A stretch of 17,933 nt of DNA from CAVWDI01 sp046259385. GTDB taxonomy: Bacteria > Chloroflexota > Anaerolineae > Anaerolineales > UBA4823. The stretch is taken from contig JBJYWI010000127.1 of NCBI GenBank assembly GCA_046259385.1, forward strand, positions 1 to 17,933. Direction: 5' to 3'. This document shows positions 1-7,852 of this stretch, one piece after another. The position numbers and the translations under genes were made by a program. Numbering within the stretch: the stretch's first letter is position 1; each line of letters begins with the position of its first letter. The notes beneath the pieces are model-generated. The model saw only the letters and a program-made list of their open reading frames with translations. It had not been told where the DNA came from and ran no database searches.

Positions 1-429
1 AAAGATGACATAAGCTGCGACCAGCATTGCTGGTGTCCTTCCGATCATAAGCGGGGGGCGTGCGTACAGCCTGATTATTCCCAATGCTAGTACCACCCCG
101 GGGATGGCAAAAGGCAGTATGCTGATCAAATCAAAGAGGGGACGGGCTTTTGGATTCCGCAAGTGAACCCAATACGCAGTAGGGACAATTATTAAAACAC
201 TGGCCAGGACGGTACTGATAGATAGAGTGAGAGAATGTTTGAAGACGATAAAGAACCAGGGATCTGCATATGCCACTCTGTACCATTCAAAAGTCAGACC
301 TTCAGGTAATATTGTTCGATCCCAACGAGTAGCAATGGAAAAGACATATGTCGCGACGATCGGTAACAGCATATAGAACAAGAAACCTCCGATCACCAGC
401 CCGGGGAGAAAACGATATTTTCTTTTCAT
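1..429 (-). CDS. ABC transporter permease, second of pair A/B (partial, runs off left edge)
   Basis: The first 143 codons are present; the C-terminus lies outside the window. The protein starts MKRKYRFLPGLVIGGFLFYM, a first membrane helix, and is followed by the periplasmic segment RWDRTILPEGLTFEWY and further hydrophobic segments including LPFAIPGVVLALGIIRLY. It is clearly homologous to the permease at 2789-3601, which shares the WDRTILPEGLT and PFxIPGVVLALxxIRxYAR blocks. The family is the binding-protein-dependent permease type found in iron, polyamine, phosphonate and hexose-phosphate (Fbp/Pot/Phn/Afu) importers. The EAA loop that contacts the ATPase would lie beyond the edge. The start codon overlaps the stop of the preceding permease by 4 bases (ATGA), which implies translational coupling. 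It would form a heterodimeric channel with the 426-1277 product. Substrate unknown. Confidence 0.9.
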   Translation of the reverse strand, partial: MKRKYRFLPGLVIGGFLFYMLLPIVATYVFSIATRWDRTILPEGLTFEWYRVAYADPWFFIVFKHSLTLSISTVLASVLIIVPTAYWVHLRNPKARPLFDLISILPFAIPGVVLALGIIRLYARPPLMIGRTPAMLVAAYVIF

Positions 430-1277
430 TGCTGCCATCTTCTCCCGCGCCGCGCAGCTAGCTGGTAGAAGAGGATTGCTATTCCCATCATGATCAAAGT
501 AAGGATTCCCATCGCGTCTCCGGCACCAGGGTCACGAAATACTTCTCCGGTAAGCAAGAACCCAAGCTGCAGCGTGACGAGCGGATAACGGAACTCTGTC
601 AGGGTATAAGCTGTTGCATAAGCGCCAAATGCATTAGCAAATAAAAGCAGCAGACCGGACAAAATGGCTGGTGCCAGCACAGGAATTCCCACATAACGCC
701 AGTATTGGCGTGAATTCGCCCCCATACCATATGCAGCCTCCCTCCATTCACGTTTCAATCCGGCAAGCGCTGGGATGATCAAGAGCACCATGAGGGGCAA
801 CTGGAAGTAGGTATAAGCCAAAATTAATCCCGAAAATGAATAAATACTGAATGTCGGGTAGATTTCCCAGGAAAGGTATCTCTGTAGCGCTAATGTCAAC
901 ACGCCGTTGCTTCCTAATACGACAATGAATGCAAAAGCTAGAGGAGCGCCAGAAAAATTGGAGGTTACATCACACAGGGCGGTCAACATCTCCTTTGAAC
1001 GCTTGCTGATTAGTTGGAAGATAAAATAACCGACAACCGTACCTATAAAAACACCCAGAACTGCGGTCAACCCGGAGAGAAGGATACTGTTCTTGAAGGA
1101 TACAGCATAAATTGTAGCGCCCATCTTGGCATAATGATCGAGTGTGAACTCGCCTTCTGAACCCGTGAAACTACCCCGAAGCATAAAGAAAATCGGCATG
1201 ATCATGATTGCCAGGCACAAAATCAGGAACGGCACCAGCGGAATCCAGTTCATCAACAAAGTTTTGATTCTACTCAT
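426..1277 (-). CDS. ABC transporter permease, first of pair A/B
   Basis: This 283-residue inner-membrane permease has about six hydrophobic segments and the cytoplasmic EAA loop at about residues 176-207 (EWREAAYGMGA, then IPVLAPAILSG), which docks on the ABC ATPase. It belongs to the PotB/FbpB-like half of Fbp/Pot-type importers. It is a close paralogue of the permease at 3598-4470: both share the WIPLxPF start, the NFxGAPLAFAFIV block and the LLLFAxxFGAYATA block. It follows the substrate-binding protein gene after a 273-base gap containing stem-loops and overlaps the next permease by ATGA. The start is the ATG at 1277, with only a weak ribosome site upstream. The same operon encodes just one ATPase in this window, so this pair probably shares the ATPase at 5288-6343 with pair A'/B', or uses one encoded to the left. 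Confidence 0.92.
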   Translation of the reverse strand: MSRIKTLLMNWIPLVPFLILCLAIMIMPIFFMLRGSFTGSEGEFTLDHYAKMGATIYAVSFKNSILLSGLTAVLGVFIGTVVGYFIFQLISKRSKEMLTALCDVTSNFSGAPLAFAFIVVLGSNGVLTLALQRYLSWEIYPTFSIYSFSGLILAYTYFQLPLMVLLIIPALAGLKREWREAAYGMGANSRQYWRYVGIPVLAPAILSGLLLLFANAFGAYATAYTLTEFRYPLVTLQLGFLLTGEVFRDPGAGDAMGILTLIMMGIAILFYQLAARRGRRWQQ

Positions 1278-1350
1278 ATCACGGTGACCAGCTTAAATTT
1301 GCCTTCCTGGTAATTCATTATCCTTGCACATCAACTGTTTGAAGAATTGC

Positions 1351-1389
1351 GTCTTGGCACGAAGACCTGGCGCGTCTAAGTGCCAAGAC
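1351..1389. other. 10-bp perfect stem-loop between binding-protein and permease genes
   Basis: The arms GTCTTGGCAC (1351-1360) and GTGCCAAGAC (1380-1389) are perfectly complementary. An inner AGAC/GTCT stem (1363-1366 and 1374-1377) closes most of the loop. A T6 run follows on the plus strand (1391-1396), but the genes here are read leftwards, and in that direction no U-run follows. It is therefore more likely a 3'-end-protecting or partially attenuating hairpin that raises binding-protein mRNA over the permeases than a full terminator. Such hairpins are common at this position in ABC operons. Confidence 0.6.
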
Positions 1390-1425
1390 ATTTTTTATCG
1401 AGTGATCATCAATATGTTAAAAGCA

Positions 1426-1466
1426 TGCTGAGCGATCTTCTGCCAGCTTTTGGCATTTTTTCAGCA
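1426..1466. other. Nested stem-loop downstream of the binding-protein gene
   Basis: The outer arms TGCTGA (1426-1431) and TCAGCA (1461-1466) enclose an inner hairpin TGCCA-GCTTT-TGGCA (1441-1455) that is followed by T6 on the plus strand. Together with the hairpin at 1351-1389 it lies in the 273-base gap after the binding-protein stop codon. Its role is inferred to be mRNA stabilisation or attenuation; no plus-strand gene ends here. Confidence 0.4.
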
Positions 1467-1550
1467 GCATTAATTACCATTGAGAAAACCTTGGGGAGAA
1501 GTAAGCATAATCTCGCTTCCGGATTTTCCAGTCTGGTAATTATCTGATTC

Positions 1551-2606
1551 CTATTCGCCCATATAGGCGTTCCACTCATCCACAATCTGTTTTACCGCCG
1601 CTGAGAAAGACTCCAGACTTGTCGGGAAATACAGATTGGGGTATGCGCTTTCTGGGAGCAGCTTTGACGCAACTTCATCCGGCAGATCAACATCACGGGT
1701 TGTATGAGCATAACCCGTGGCAAATGCCACCTGACCCTCATCTGAGTAGAAATAGTCAATGGTCAATTTTGCTGCATTTGGATGGGGAGCGCGAGCATTG
1801 ATGTATTGAGCAAAGATCATGCCCACGGTCGCATCTTTGGGTATGAAGACCTCAAGAGGTAAGCCAGTGGCGTCACGTTTTGCAAATCCATCGAAGTCAT
1901 ACACAATTGAAATTGGGCATTCACCTTTTTGAACGGCGGCTACGTTAAGGACAACTCCCTCCCTCCAGTTTCCACTTTCCCGGAATTTCTTGAAGAATTC
2001 TATTCCGGGTTGGACATTATCTTCTCCTCCACCGTTGGCATAGGCTGCAGAAAGCACAGAAGCTGTTGCGTAAGTCGAGACGCGCGGGTCGCGGGAGCAA
2101 ATCATGTCTTTGTATTCTGGTTTAAGAAGGTCATCCCAGGTTTCTGGCGGGTTTTCAACGACGTCAGTGTTTACCAAAAAGGAGACCGCTCCCCAATATG
2201 CTGACGCCCAACGTCCTTCAGGGTCTTTAAATTCATCGGGGATGGTTTCCCAATCGGGAGATTTGTATGCCATGGCATGTCCTTTCTCGAGTAAGGTGCC
2301 CAGGAAATCGTACCCTATATCCGCCACATCCAGAACAGGGGCATCTTTCTCCGCATCCAGGCGTGTGATCTGTTCGGCGCTGGTCATATCGATATCAGTG
2401 TGTACAACGCCATATCGATCTTCTATGGTTTTCCACATGTATCCAAGATTGACCCAGTCATCCGACATCCCGTAGCTGTTAACGGCGCCCTCTTCTGCTG
2501 CCCCTTCTTCCTTTGACATCTCAGATTCTGGAGCCGCAGCCGGGGCGCAGGACGCCAACAGTACAGCGATCAGAATAAATACTGCGAATATTGACTTGGT
2601 TTTCAT
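1551..2606 (-). CDS. Extracellular solute-binding lipoprotein of ABC importer
   Basis: This is a 351-residue periplasmic-type binding protein anchored as a lipoprotein. The N-terminus MKTKSIFAVFILIAVLLASC is a lipoprotein signal with lipobox LASC, followed by an Ala/Pro/Glu-rich linker. The body has features of the Fbp/Pot/Afu class: a FLVNTDVVENPPETWDDLL segment, KPEYKDMI, and a C-terminal TIDYFYSDEGQ block. The ATG at 2606 is chosen because GGAGG sits 8 bases upstream (about 2613-2617) and the signal peptide begins there; a 12-codon longer frame has no such support. It should deliver substrate to the flanking permeases. Members of this class bind ferric iron, polyamines, 2-aminoethylphosphonate, thiamine or hexose phosphates, so the ligand cannot be named. 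The surrounding sugar enzymes favour a sugar-like or phosphorylated ligand (inference). Confidence 0.92.
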   Translation of the reverse strand: MKTKSIFAVFILIAVLLASCAPAAAPESEMSKEEGAAEEGAVNSYGMSDDWVNLGYMWKTIEDRYGVVHTDIDMTSAEQITRLDAEKDAPVLDVADIGYDFLGTLLEKGHAMAYKSPDWETIPDEFKDPEGRWASAYWGAVSFLVNTDVVENPPETWDDLLKPEYKDMICSRDPRVSTYATASVLSAAYANGGGEDNVQPGIEFFKKFRESGNWREGVVLNVAAVQKGECPISIVYDFDGFAKRDATGLPLEVFIPKDATVGMIFAQYINARAPHPNAAKLTIDYFYSDEGQVAFATGYAHTTRDVDLPDEVASKLLPESAYPNLYFPTSLESFSAAVKQIVDEWNAYMGE

Positions 2607-2710
2607 AAGTATTCCTCCATATTGCATATAGTGGTTGGACAAGGTATTTGACGGTTGCCTTTACACTGTTAGGTATATCGTTGCATACTCACTCTCCTTT
2701 TTTGTGGATC

Positions 2711-2772
2711 CCATTTGAATTTAGATGCCCAAATGGTCTTCTGTATTTATATCCATGTGGTATAGAACATGG
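2711..2772. other. Two small stem-loops between permease B' and binding-protein genes
   Basis: CCATTTG (2711-2717) pairs with CAAATGG (2730-2736), and CCATGT (2753-2758) pairs with ACATGG (2767-2772). They lie in the 182-base gap between the permease stop (2789) and the binding-protein start (2606), read leftwards. No U-run follows either hairpin in the direction of transcription, so they are not classical terminators. Between them and the start lies an SD-like AGGAG followed by an ATG and a five-codon frame (about 2700-2665) of unknown meaning. A separate promoter for the binding protein is possible, but no convincing -35/-10 pair was found. Confidence 0.4.
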
Positions 2773-2788
2773 TTATGCAGTTTTTGGA

Positions 2789-3601
2789 TTAGCGTCCTCC
2801 GATAGCCTCTTCTCTCCGGAGGCCTGACCTGCTAGCCAACATGATTAGAGCGAGTGAGATAATCCAGGCGAATATGAAGCTGATAACAGCTAAGGCGCTT
2901 GCCTGACGCCCATCAAAACGGGTGTATTCAACTAGATAAATCGGGAAAGTCTTAAATCGTCCTCCTGTAAGGAGGTTAGCCAGTGTAAATTCCACAAAGA
3001 CTAACGAAAAAACCAACAGCGCTCCACTTAAAATCCCAGGCATAATATTTGGAACAATTACTTTCATGATGATGCGAGGCCAACTTGCGCCAAGGGTTAA
3101 GGCAGCCTCGGTAAGCACCTTGATATCCGTAGCATTTAATGCATTGGCCAGTGGGCGATAGAAAAACGGTAATCCGATCACAGTACAGGCCATCACTAAC
3201 ATCGAGGGACTGTATACCAGAGCACCGCCTAGGCGGGCATATGTACGAATAAGCGCCAATGCCAATACCACCCCCGGTATCCCAAAAGGCATTATGGTAA
3301 GAACTTCTATCATGGGTTTTGCTTTTGAGACGCGTTGATACGCCCAATAAGCAGTCGGTGTCATGAGTACAATTGAAAAACCTGTTGTAGCCAAAGACAA
3401 CACCAGTGTATGCTTCAAAGCTGAGCTGAAAGCACGCCTAGTTGTAGCGGCTATCCACCAGTCCAATGTCAAACCTTCCGGCAGTATCGTGCGGTCCCAA
3501 CGAACAGAAAATGAGAACGCCACGGTTGCGATCAAGGGGACAATCATATAGACCAGAAAGACACCAATCAACAGGATGCGCGACAGGGATATATTTTTCA
3601 T
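2789..3601 (-). CDS. ABC transporter permease, second of pair A'/B'
   Basis: This 270-residue inner-membrane permease starts MKNISLSRILLIGVFLVYMI and contains the RWDRTILPEGLT periplasmic segment shared with the partial permease at 1-429. The EAA loop reads TEAALTLGAS, then VPNIMPGILSG. It is the PotC/FbpB-second-half type. The ATG at 3601 is chosen because it overlaps the stop of the preceding permease by ATGA, exactly as in the other pair, and because the first membrane helix begins just after it; a 17-codon upstream extension would run into the preceding gene's coding sequence. The 270-residue length is normal for the family. It should pair with the 3598-4470 product to form the channel. 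Confidence 0.93.
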   Translation of the reverse strand: MKNISLSRILLIGVFLVYMIVPLIATVAFSFSVRWDRTILPEGLTLDWWIAATTRRAFSSALKHTLVLSLATTGFSIVLMTPTAYWAYQRVSKAKPMIEVLTIMPFGIPGVVLALALIRTYARLGGALVYSPSMLVMACTVIGLPFFYRPLANALNATDIKVLTEAALTLGASWPRIIMKVIVPNIMPGILSGALLVFSLVFVEFTLANLLTGGRFKTFPIYLVEYTRFDGRQASALAVISFIFAWIISLALIMLASRSGLRREEAIGGR

Positions 3602-4470
3602 GCTCGCCACTTCGCAGCCCGGGTACTTGCCCACTGGTAGCCGGCAACGCACAACATCATGATTAGGAGGGAAATAATCGCCATGGCATCAGCAATTCCT
3701 GGTTCTAGTTGTACTTCACCACGAATTAGAGCCGCTATCTGGATTGTGACCAGATTGATATCCGGACCAGTTAAAGTCCAAGCAGTAGCATATGCCCCGA
3801 ATGAATGGGCAAATAATAAGAGGAATCCCCCAATTAATGACGGCGCCAGGATAGGCAAAGCGATACGCTTCCAGTATTGCAAATTTGATGCGCCCAGGGT
3901 AGAAGCAGCCTCTTTCCAATCCCTTTTCAATCCAAGTATCGAAGGCTGGATAAGCAGGATCATTAATGGTATCTGGAAGTACAAATATGCCAAAGTTAAC
4001 CCTGTGACTGAATAAATACGGAAATCCGGATAGAGTGAGATGTTGAATAGATTTTTCAGGAAAAGGGTAATTACACCCGTGGATCCAAGGGTTACGATAA
4101 AGGCAAACGCAAGCGGCGCGCCGCCAAAATTAGTCGCCACATCAGCAAGCGCCATGACCGAATTATGTGTATATCTATTGCGTGTGTTAACCAAAGCGTG
4201 ACTGATTAGCGTTCCTAAGATAACCCCGATTACAGCGGTAGTTGCCGACAATCGAATAGTATTAACAAACGAGCGATAAATGAGAGGCGTCATCGTTTGG
4301 CGATAATTTTCCAGCGTGAGCCAATTGACATCAGTTCGCAAACTGGAAAGCAATACTGAGACAACGGGGATGATCTCAAATAAGAATGCGAAAAGCATAA
4401 ATGGGAGCAGAGGTATCCAGATTGACCATTTTTTCCATGAACTCTTACGTTTGCTACTCGGGCTTTCCAT
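3598..4470 (-). CDS. ABC transporter permease, first of pair A'/B'
   Basis: This 290-residue permease has a basic N-terminus (SSKRKSSWKKW) before the first helix IWIPLLPFMLFAFLFEIIPV, so the N-terminus is cytoplasmic. The EAA motif is in DWKEAASTLGAS, followed by LPILAPSLIGG, and contacts the ABC ATPase. It is a paralogue of the 426-1277 product. The gene starts 17 bases after the metallohydrolase gene stops, which indicates one transcript, and overlaps the next permease by 4 bases. The family includes iron, polyamine, phosphonate and sugar-phosphate importers. Nothing in the sequence fixes the substrate. Confidence 0.93.
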   Translation of the reverse strand: MESPSSKRKSSWKKWSIWIPLLPFMLFAFLFEIIPVVSVLLSSLRTDVNWLTLENYRQTMTPLIYRSFVNTIRLSATTAVIGVILGTLISHALVNTRNRYTHNSVMALADVATNFGGAPLAFAFIVTLGSTGVITLFLKNLFNISLYPDFRIYSVTGLTLAYLYFQIPLMILLIQPSILGLKRDWKEAASTLGASNLQYWKRIALPILAPSLIGGFLLLFAHSFGAYATAWTLTGPDINLVTIQIAALIRGEVQLEPGIADAMAIISLLIMMLCVAGYQWASTRAAKWRA

Positions 4471-4487
4471 TGTTAATCACTTTTTCG

Positions 4488-5237
4488 TCATATCTCAGTT
4501 GACCATCCATCGATGGCGCCTATCACTTCTCCATCATAGAGGGCTTTAACTTGTGAGACCACATCCTCCTGAATTGCTTGCGGGTACCGGTGGGTTAACA
4601 CCACACGTTTTACGCTCGCATTCTTGGCAAGCATGCAAACTTGATAAGGAGAAAGGTGGTCCGGAGATTCCCACCCTGATGGGAAAGAACACTCACAGAT
4701 TAGCAGGTCTGCTCCTCGGGCAAGTTCTATCAAGTTGTCCGGACTGGATGCGTCGCCGCTAATAACTAGAGATTTACCTTTGCTCGTGATTCGGAATGCC
4801 AGGCTTTCAGGGGTGTGCAAAGATAATGCGCTTACTAGGCTCCAACCTTCGAAATCTATCGTTTCAGCGTTCATTTCATAAATTTGCAGTGGGTAATTTT
4901 CTGGTTTTACACCATCAAATAAACGATATTGCTCCTGCAAGAAATATTCAATCCCCCTGCATCCAATTACGGTTAATTTCTCAGTGCGTGTCCAACCGGG
5001 TGTAGCGTTATAAACCTGGAGCAGCGTCAATAAATCAAGCACGTGGTCAGGATGCAGATGTGATATCAAGATAAATTCCAAATCCTGGTAGTTGACTCCT
5101 TGCGATGCCATTCTGGCAATGGTCCCTGGACCAGCATCAAGTAAAAGAGGCTTCTGGTCAATGTAGACCAGATAACCAGCTGGACTGAAGTTTGGGTAAG
5201 GTATGCAGGTGCCTGCCCCCAGGACAGTTATTTTCAA
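4488..5237 (-). CDS. Metallo-beta-lactamase-fold hydrolase (RNase Z / PhnP-like)
   Basis: This protein of about 249 residues has a complete MBL-fold metal site: SHLHPDH (residues 59-65), His141, Asp162 in SGDAS, His194 in DHLSPYQ and His216 in LTHRYPQ. The N-terminal KITVLGAGTCIP and LLLDAGPGT blocks are typical of the RNase Z/ElaC and PhnP phosphodiesterase branch. I chose the TTG at 5237 because GAGG lies 5 bases upstream and the conserved strand KITVLGAG follows at once. An ATG at 5309 would overlap the ATPase gene and add 24 residues without family match. It lies between the ATPase and permease genes, so it probably acts on the imported compound, perhaps opening a phosphodiester, cyclic phosphate or lactone (inference). 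A genuine tRNA-processing RNase Z is less likely inside a transport operon. Confidence 0.85.
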   Translation of the reverse strand: MKITVLGAGTCIPYPNFSPAGYLVYIDQKPLLLDAGPGTIARMASQGVNYQDLEFILISHLHPDHVLDLLTLLQVYNATPGWTRTEKLTVIGCRGIEYFLQEQYRLFDGVKPENYPLQIYEMNAETIDFEGWSLVSALSLHTPESLAFRITSKGKSLVISGDASSPDNLIELARGADLLICECSFPSGWESPDHLSPYQVCMLAKNASVKRVVLTHRYPQAIQEDVVSQVKALYDGEVIGAIDGWSTEI

Positions 5238-5287
5238 ATTTTCCTCATGCAAGGGTTTCCTTTTTATTGTTTCCTGAAGTCTCAAGC

Positions 5288-6343
5288 TTATTCTGCCATG
5301 ACCTGGCATAAATCCGGTGAAACAGCCAAAACAACTCTCTGGTTGTGTTCAAAATGATGCGTGTTGGCAGGAACATCACAAACAACTCTTTCACCAAAGG
5401 CACTCAACGTAAGCCGGGTAACAGAACCCATAAAAGTGATTGTCTGAACTTCACCGTTGATCAGATTAAATCCATCCGGAATGTGCTCTGCTTTATTGAA
5501 AACTTTGATATTTTCCGGTCTCACAAGAACAACAACCGATTTTCCTATCAGTTCCGCTGGCACATCGGTCTCAAATGTGTAATGTTCTCCTTGTACGGTA
5601 AAGTTGTCGACAGCCCGGCCGCTGAATTGATTGGCGGTGCCGATAAAAGCAGCCAGAAAGCGGCTGGATGGATTGCGGTAAATATCTTCAGGGGTTCCGA
5701 TCTGTTCGATCGTACCAAGACGCATCACCGCAACTCGATCGGAAATGGACAAAGCCTCTTCTTGATCGTGGGTAACATAAACTGTAGTTATTCCAAGCTC
5801 AGATTGAATGTGCCGTATTTCTGCTCGTAGATCAACCCTTACCATAGCATCCAGTGCGCTGAGCGGTTCATCCAGCAAAAGGATATGCGGTTCTGGTGCT
5901 AATGCACGTGCCAATGCTACTCGCTGCTGCTGACCACCAGAAAGCTGGCTGGGGTAGCGGGACTCAACCCCTTCCAATTGCACTAATTGGAGCATCCGAG
6001 AGACCGACTCCTCGATTGCTGCTTTGGTTTTACCCGCGATTTCCAGGCCAAATGCGATGTTCCCTCGTACGGTCAGGTTGGGGAAAAGCGCATAAGCCTG
6101 AAATACCATACCTGCGCCTCTTTTGTTTGGCGGCACATCTGTTATATCCGTTCCATTAAAGATAATTCTCCCCACGTCAGGACTTTCAAGACCAGCGATC
6201 ATGCGCAGTGTGGTGGATTTTCCACAACCAGAGGGTCCTAATAAGGAGATAAACTCGCCTTTTTCAACGGAAAGATTTAATTGCGACACGGCAAGTGTTT
6301 TCGTGAAGCGTTTTGTAACATCACGCAGCTCCAAATACGCCAT
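5288..6343 (-). CDS. ABC transporter ATP-binding protein, PotA/FbpC type
   Basis: This 351-residue cytoplasmic ATPase drives import. Walker A is GPSGCGKST (36-44), the Q-loop is FQAYALFP (Gln82), the signature is LSGGQQQR (134-141), Walker B is LLLDEP (155-160) and the H-loop is His192. After about residue 235 follows a TOBE-type C-terminal domain (VVVLVRPENI near residue 280), as in polyamine, iron, phosphonate and sugar-phosphate importers (UgpC/PotA/FbpC). The ATG at 6343 has GGAG about 9 bases upstream. It is the only ATPase in the window, while two permease pairs are present, so it may serve both. It starts 62 bases after the isomerase gene, in the same operon. Confidence 0.95.
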   Translation of the reverse strand: MAYLELRDVTKRFTKTLAVSQLNLSVEKGEFISLLGPSGCGKSTTLRMIAGLESPDVGRIIFNGTDITDVPPNKRGAGMVFQAYALFPNLTVRGNIAFGLEIAGKTKAAIEESVSRMLQLVQLEGVESRYPSQLSGGQQQRVALARALAPEPHILLLDEPLSALDAMVRVDLRAEIRHIQSELGITTVYVTHDQEEALSISDRVAVMRLGTIEQIGTPEDIYRNPSSRFLAAFIGTANQFSGRAVDNFTVQGEHYTFETDVPAELIGKSVVVLVRPENIKVFNKAEHIPDGFNLINGEVQTITFMGSVTRLTLSAFGERVVCDVPANTHHFEHNQRVVLAVSPDLCQVMAE

Positions 6344-6405
6344 TATTCAACACTCCAAACTGGAATCGGCTGTAAAAAGTGCAACAATATCTGCCCTGTT
6401 TCTTT

Positions 6406-7800
6406 TCAGACGGATATGACCTCAACACCCATTAATCGGCCGAGTTTCTTTACTTCTTCAGCAAGATGACCGTACGCCAACGCCATGTGGTGAGGCGAAC
6501 CAGCCAATAACCAGCGATCACAAAATTCTGTAATATTTCCGTTCTTGTATTGGAATAACATCTGCGGCGCTGCCACAGGTCTTGGGGTGAGCGGTAAAGA
6601 CTCTCCTTCTCCGACGATCAAACGCCAGCTGCCATCACCGAGCGGGATCAAGGAAAGGATGGTCACATCACCTGGAGCGTAGGCAAACTCAAGGCCTGCC
6701 CCACGACCATTGACGCCCTCATAGTAAATACTGGGTTTGATGCGCACATTTTTCGGATCAGCAGCCATTGCAGGATTTCCATGACCGTCGTGCGAGAGAA
6801 TAATGGCATCATTGTCAAAGTCGATCACATAATTTTCTAGGAAAGTCGAGTCACCAGCCAACTCTTGCAGGATCATCATCGCGCTCAGGGTGGTGACGTC
6901 CGCTTCCGTGGCTACCGGGATATGCACCGAGCACAGATAACTTGTTCCATAACTGGGAATTACACCTACCCGCGGATCGGTCAGCCAGACTTGGTCGAAG
7001 ACCCCCAGCCCATCGAAGTTATACTCCTTGGCGACATCTTCTAGAGCCAAAGCTAAACGGGCTGAGTGCTCAAAAAGATCATCGGGCATGGCGCTAGCAT
7101 CATACTGTTTGGCTTGTGACTGCATAAATTCCCGCACGCGTTCTGGGTTCATTTCTTCAACGGCAACGGCAACTTTTTCGGGTTCGAGCGGCCAGCAGAC
7201 CGGCCCGATCTTGTCTCGAAAACTAAGATAATCCACCATCAGGTCCGTCATGCCCTCAAAAGGATGACCTATGATGCCGATGCGCATTTTCTCCAGGCGG
7301 CGGATTGCACCAGCTGCAGTAGCGTATTCGCCAATTTGGGCTAATCCTTCCGGATCATCGATATGGCTGGTGAGCAGTTCAAAAGGTCGCCCGCTGCGTA
7401 TGAGGGCGCTCGTCAGTTCGGGGAGACCCGCCATACCAGAGTTTTCCATGATAACGTCGAAATCAGCGTCCTCTTGCAGTCGGCGAATTTGCTGCGTATT
7501 CCAGACCAGAATTGGTGCGTTGACGCGTAGGAGAGTACGCATGGGGATAATACCCTTCTGGTATGCCAGCTCGATGGCTACGATCAAGTCTACGTCAGCA
7601 GCATTAAAGGCTTGGGTGGCTTTGTCAGCATCCGGTTCGTATTCAACGAAACCTGGATTGATTACCTCACCATAAGGTGAGAGGATTTCAGCAATCCGAT
7701 CAGTGGCTTCGCTCATTTTTGGGCGCATGTGACCGGTTTTGTTGTAGTCGTCTTCCAGCAAAGCAGTGACAAATAAGCCGATTTTAGGTTGGGTGTCCAT
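6406..7800 (-). CDS. Sugar isomerase, L-arabinose isomerase-like (AraA/FucI superfamily)
   Basis: This 464-residue protein resembles L-arabinose isomerase. The C-terminal block WLLAGSPHHMALAYGHL matches the AraA active-site region. The metal-ligand positions of AraA appear conserved: Glu in VATEADVTT, Glu in FLENYVIDF, His in ILSHDGHGNP and His in SPHH. The family interconverts aldoses and ketoses using Mn2+ in the cytoplasm. The start is the ATG at 7800, with GGAGG 6 bases upstream. It sits between an FGGY kinase and the ABC ATPase, and the operon lacks a ribulose-5-phosphate 4-epimerase. The product is therefore unlikely to enter the standard arabinose route, and the true substrate is probably another pentose, hexose or deoxysugar. 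It is somewhat shorter than E. coli AraA (about 500 residues). Confidence 0.85.
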   Translation of the reverse strand: MDTQPKIGLFVTALLEDDYNKTGHMRPKMSEATDRIAEILSPYGEVINPGFVEYEPDADKATQAFNAADVDLIVAIELAYQKGIIPMRTLLRVNAPILVWNTQQIRRLQEDADFDVIMENSGMAGLPELTSALIRSGRPFELLTSHIDDPEGLAQIGEYATAAGAIRRLEKMRIGIIGHPFEGMTDLMVDYLSFRDKIGPVCWPLEPEKVAVAVEEMNPERVREFMQSQAKQYDASAMPDDLFEHSARLALALEDVAKEYNFDGLGVFDQVWLTDPRVGVIPSYGTSYLCSVHIPVATEADVTTLSAMMILQELAGDSTFLENYVIDFDNDAIILSHDGHGNPAMAADPKNVRIKPSIYYEGVNGRGAGLEFAYAPGDVTILSLIPLGDGSWRLIVGEGESLPLTPRPVAAPQMLFQYKNGNITEFCDRWLLAGSPHHMALAYGHLAEEVKKLGRLMGVEVISV

Positions 7801-7852
7801 AGAATTCCTCCAGATAGTTTGATATTGAGGCGGAAGTAAATTATTCTCGAAT

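Noticed and set aside
1351..1396. Rho-independent terminator (10-bp stem plus T6)
   Set aside because: The T-run is on the plus strand, where no gene ends; the flanking genes are read from the minus strand, on which no U-run follows the stem.
2104..2475. Plus-strand open frame of 123 codons inside the binding-protein gene
   Set aside because: It is antisense to a clear family member, with Ser/Arg-rich low-similarity sequence, hence a shadow.
5238..5309. ATG at 5309 as start of the MBL hydrolase
   Set aside because: It overlaps the ATPase gene and the extra 24 residues do not resemble the family. TTG at 5237 has a good ribosome site and the conserved first strand follows.
1..6343. Ferric iron (FbpABC) or spermidine (PotABCD) importer by name
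   Set aside because: The family covers many ligands and no binding-site residue pattern could be read to choose. The neighbouring sugar enzymes argue against assigning iron or polyamine.
7271..7675. Plus-strand open frame of 134 codons inside the isomerase gene
   Set aside because: It is antisense to conserved coding sequence and has no ribosome site or recognisable motif.
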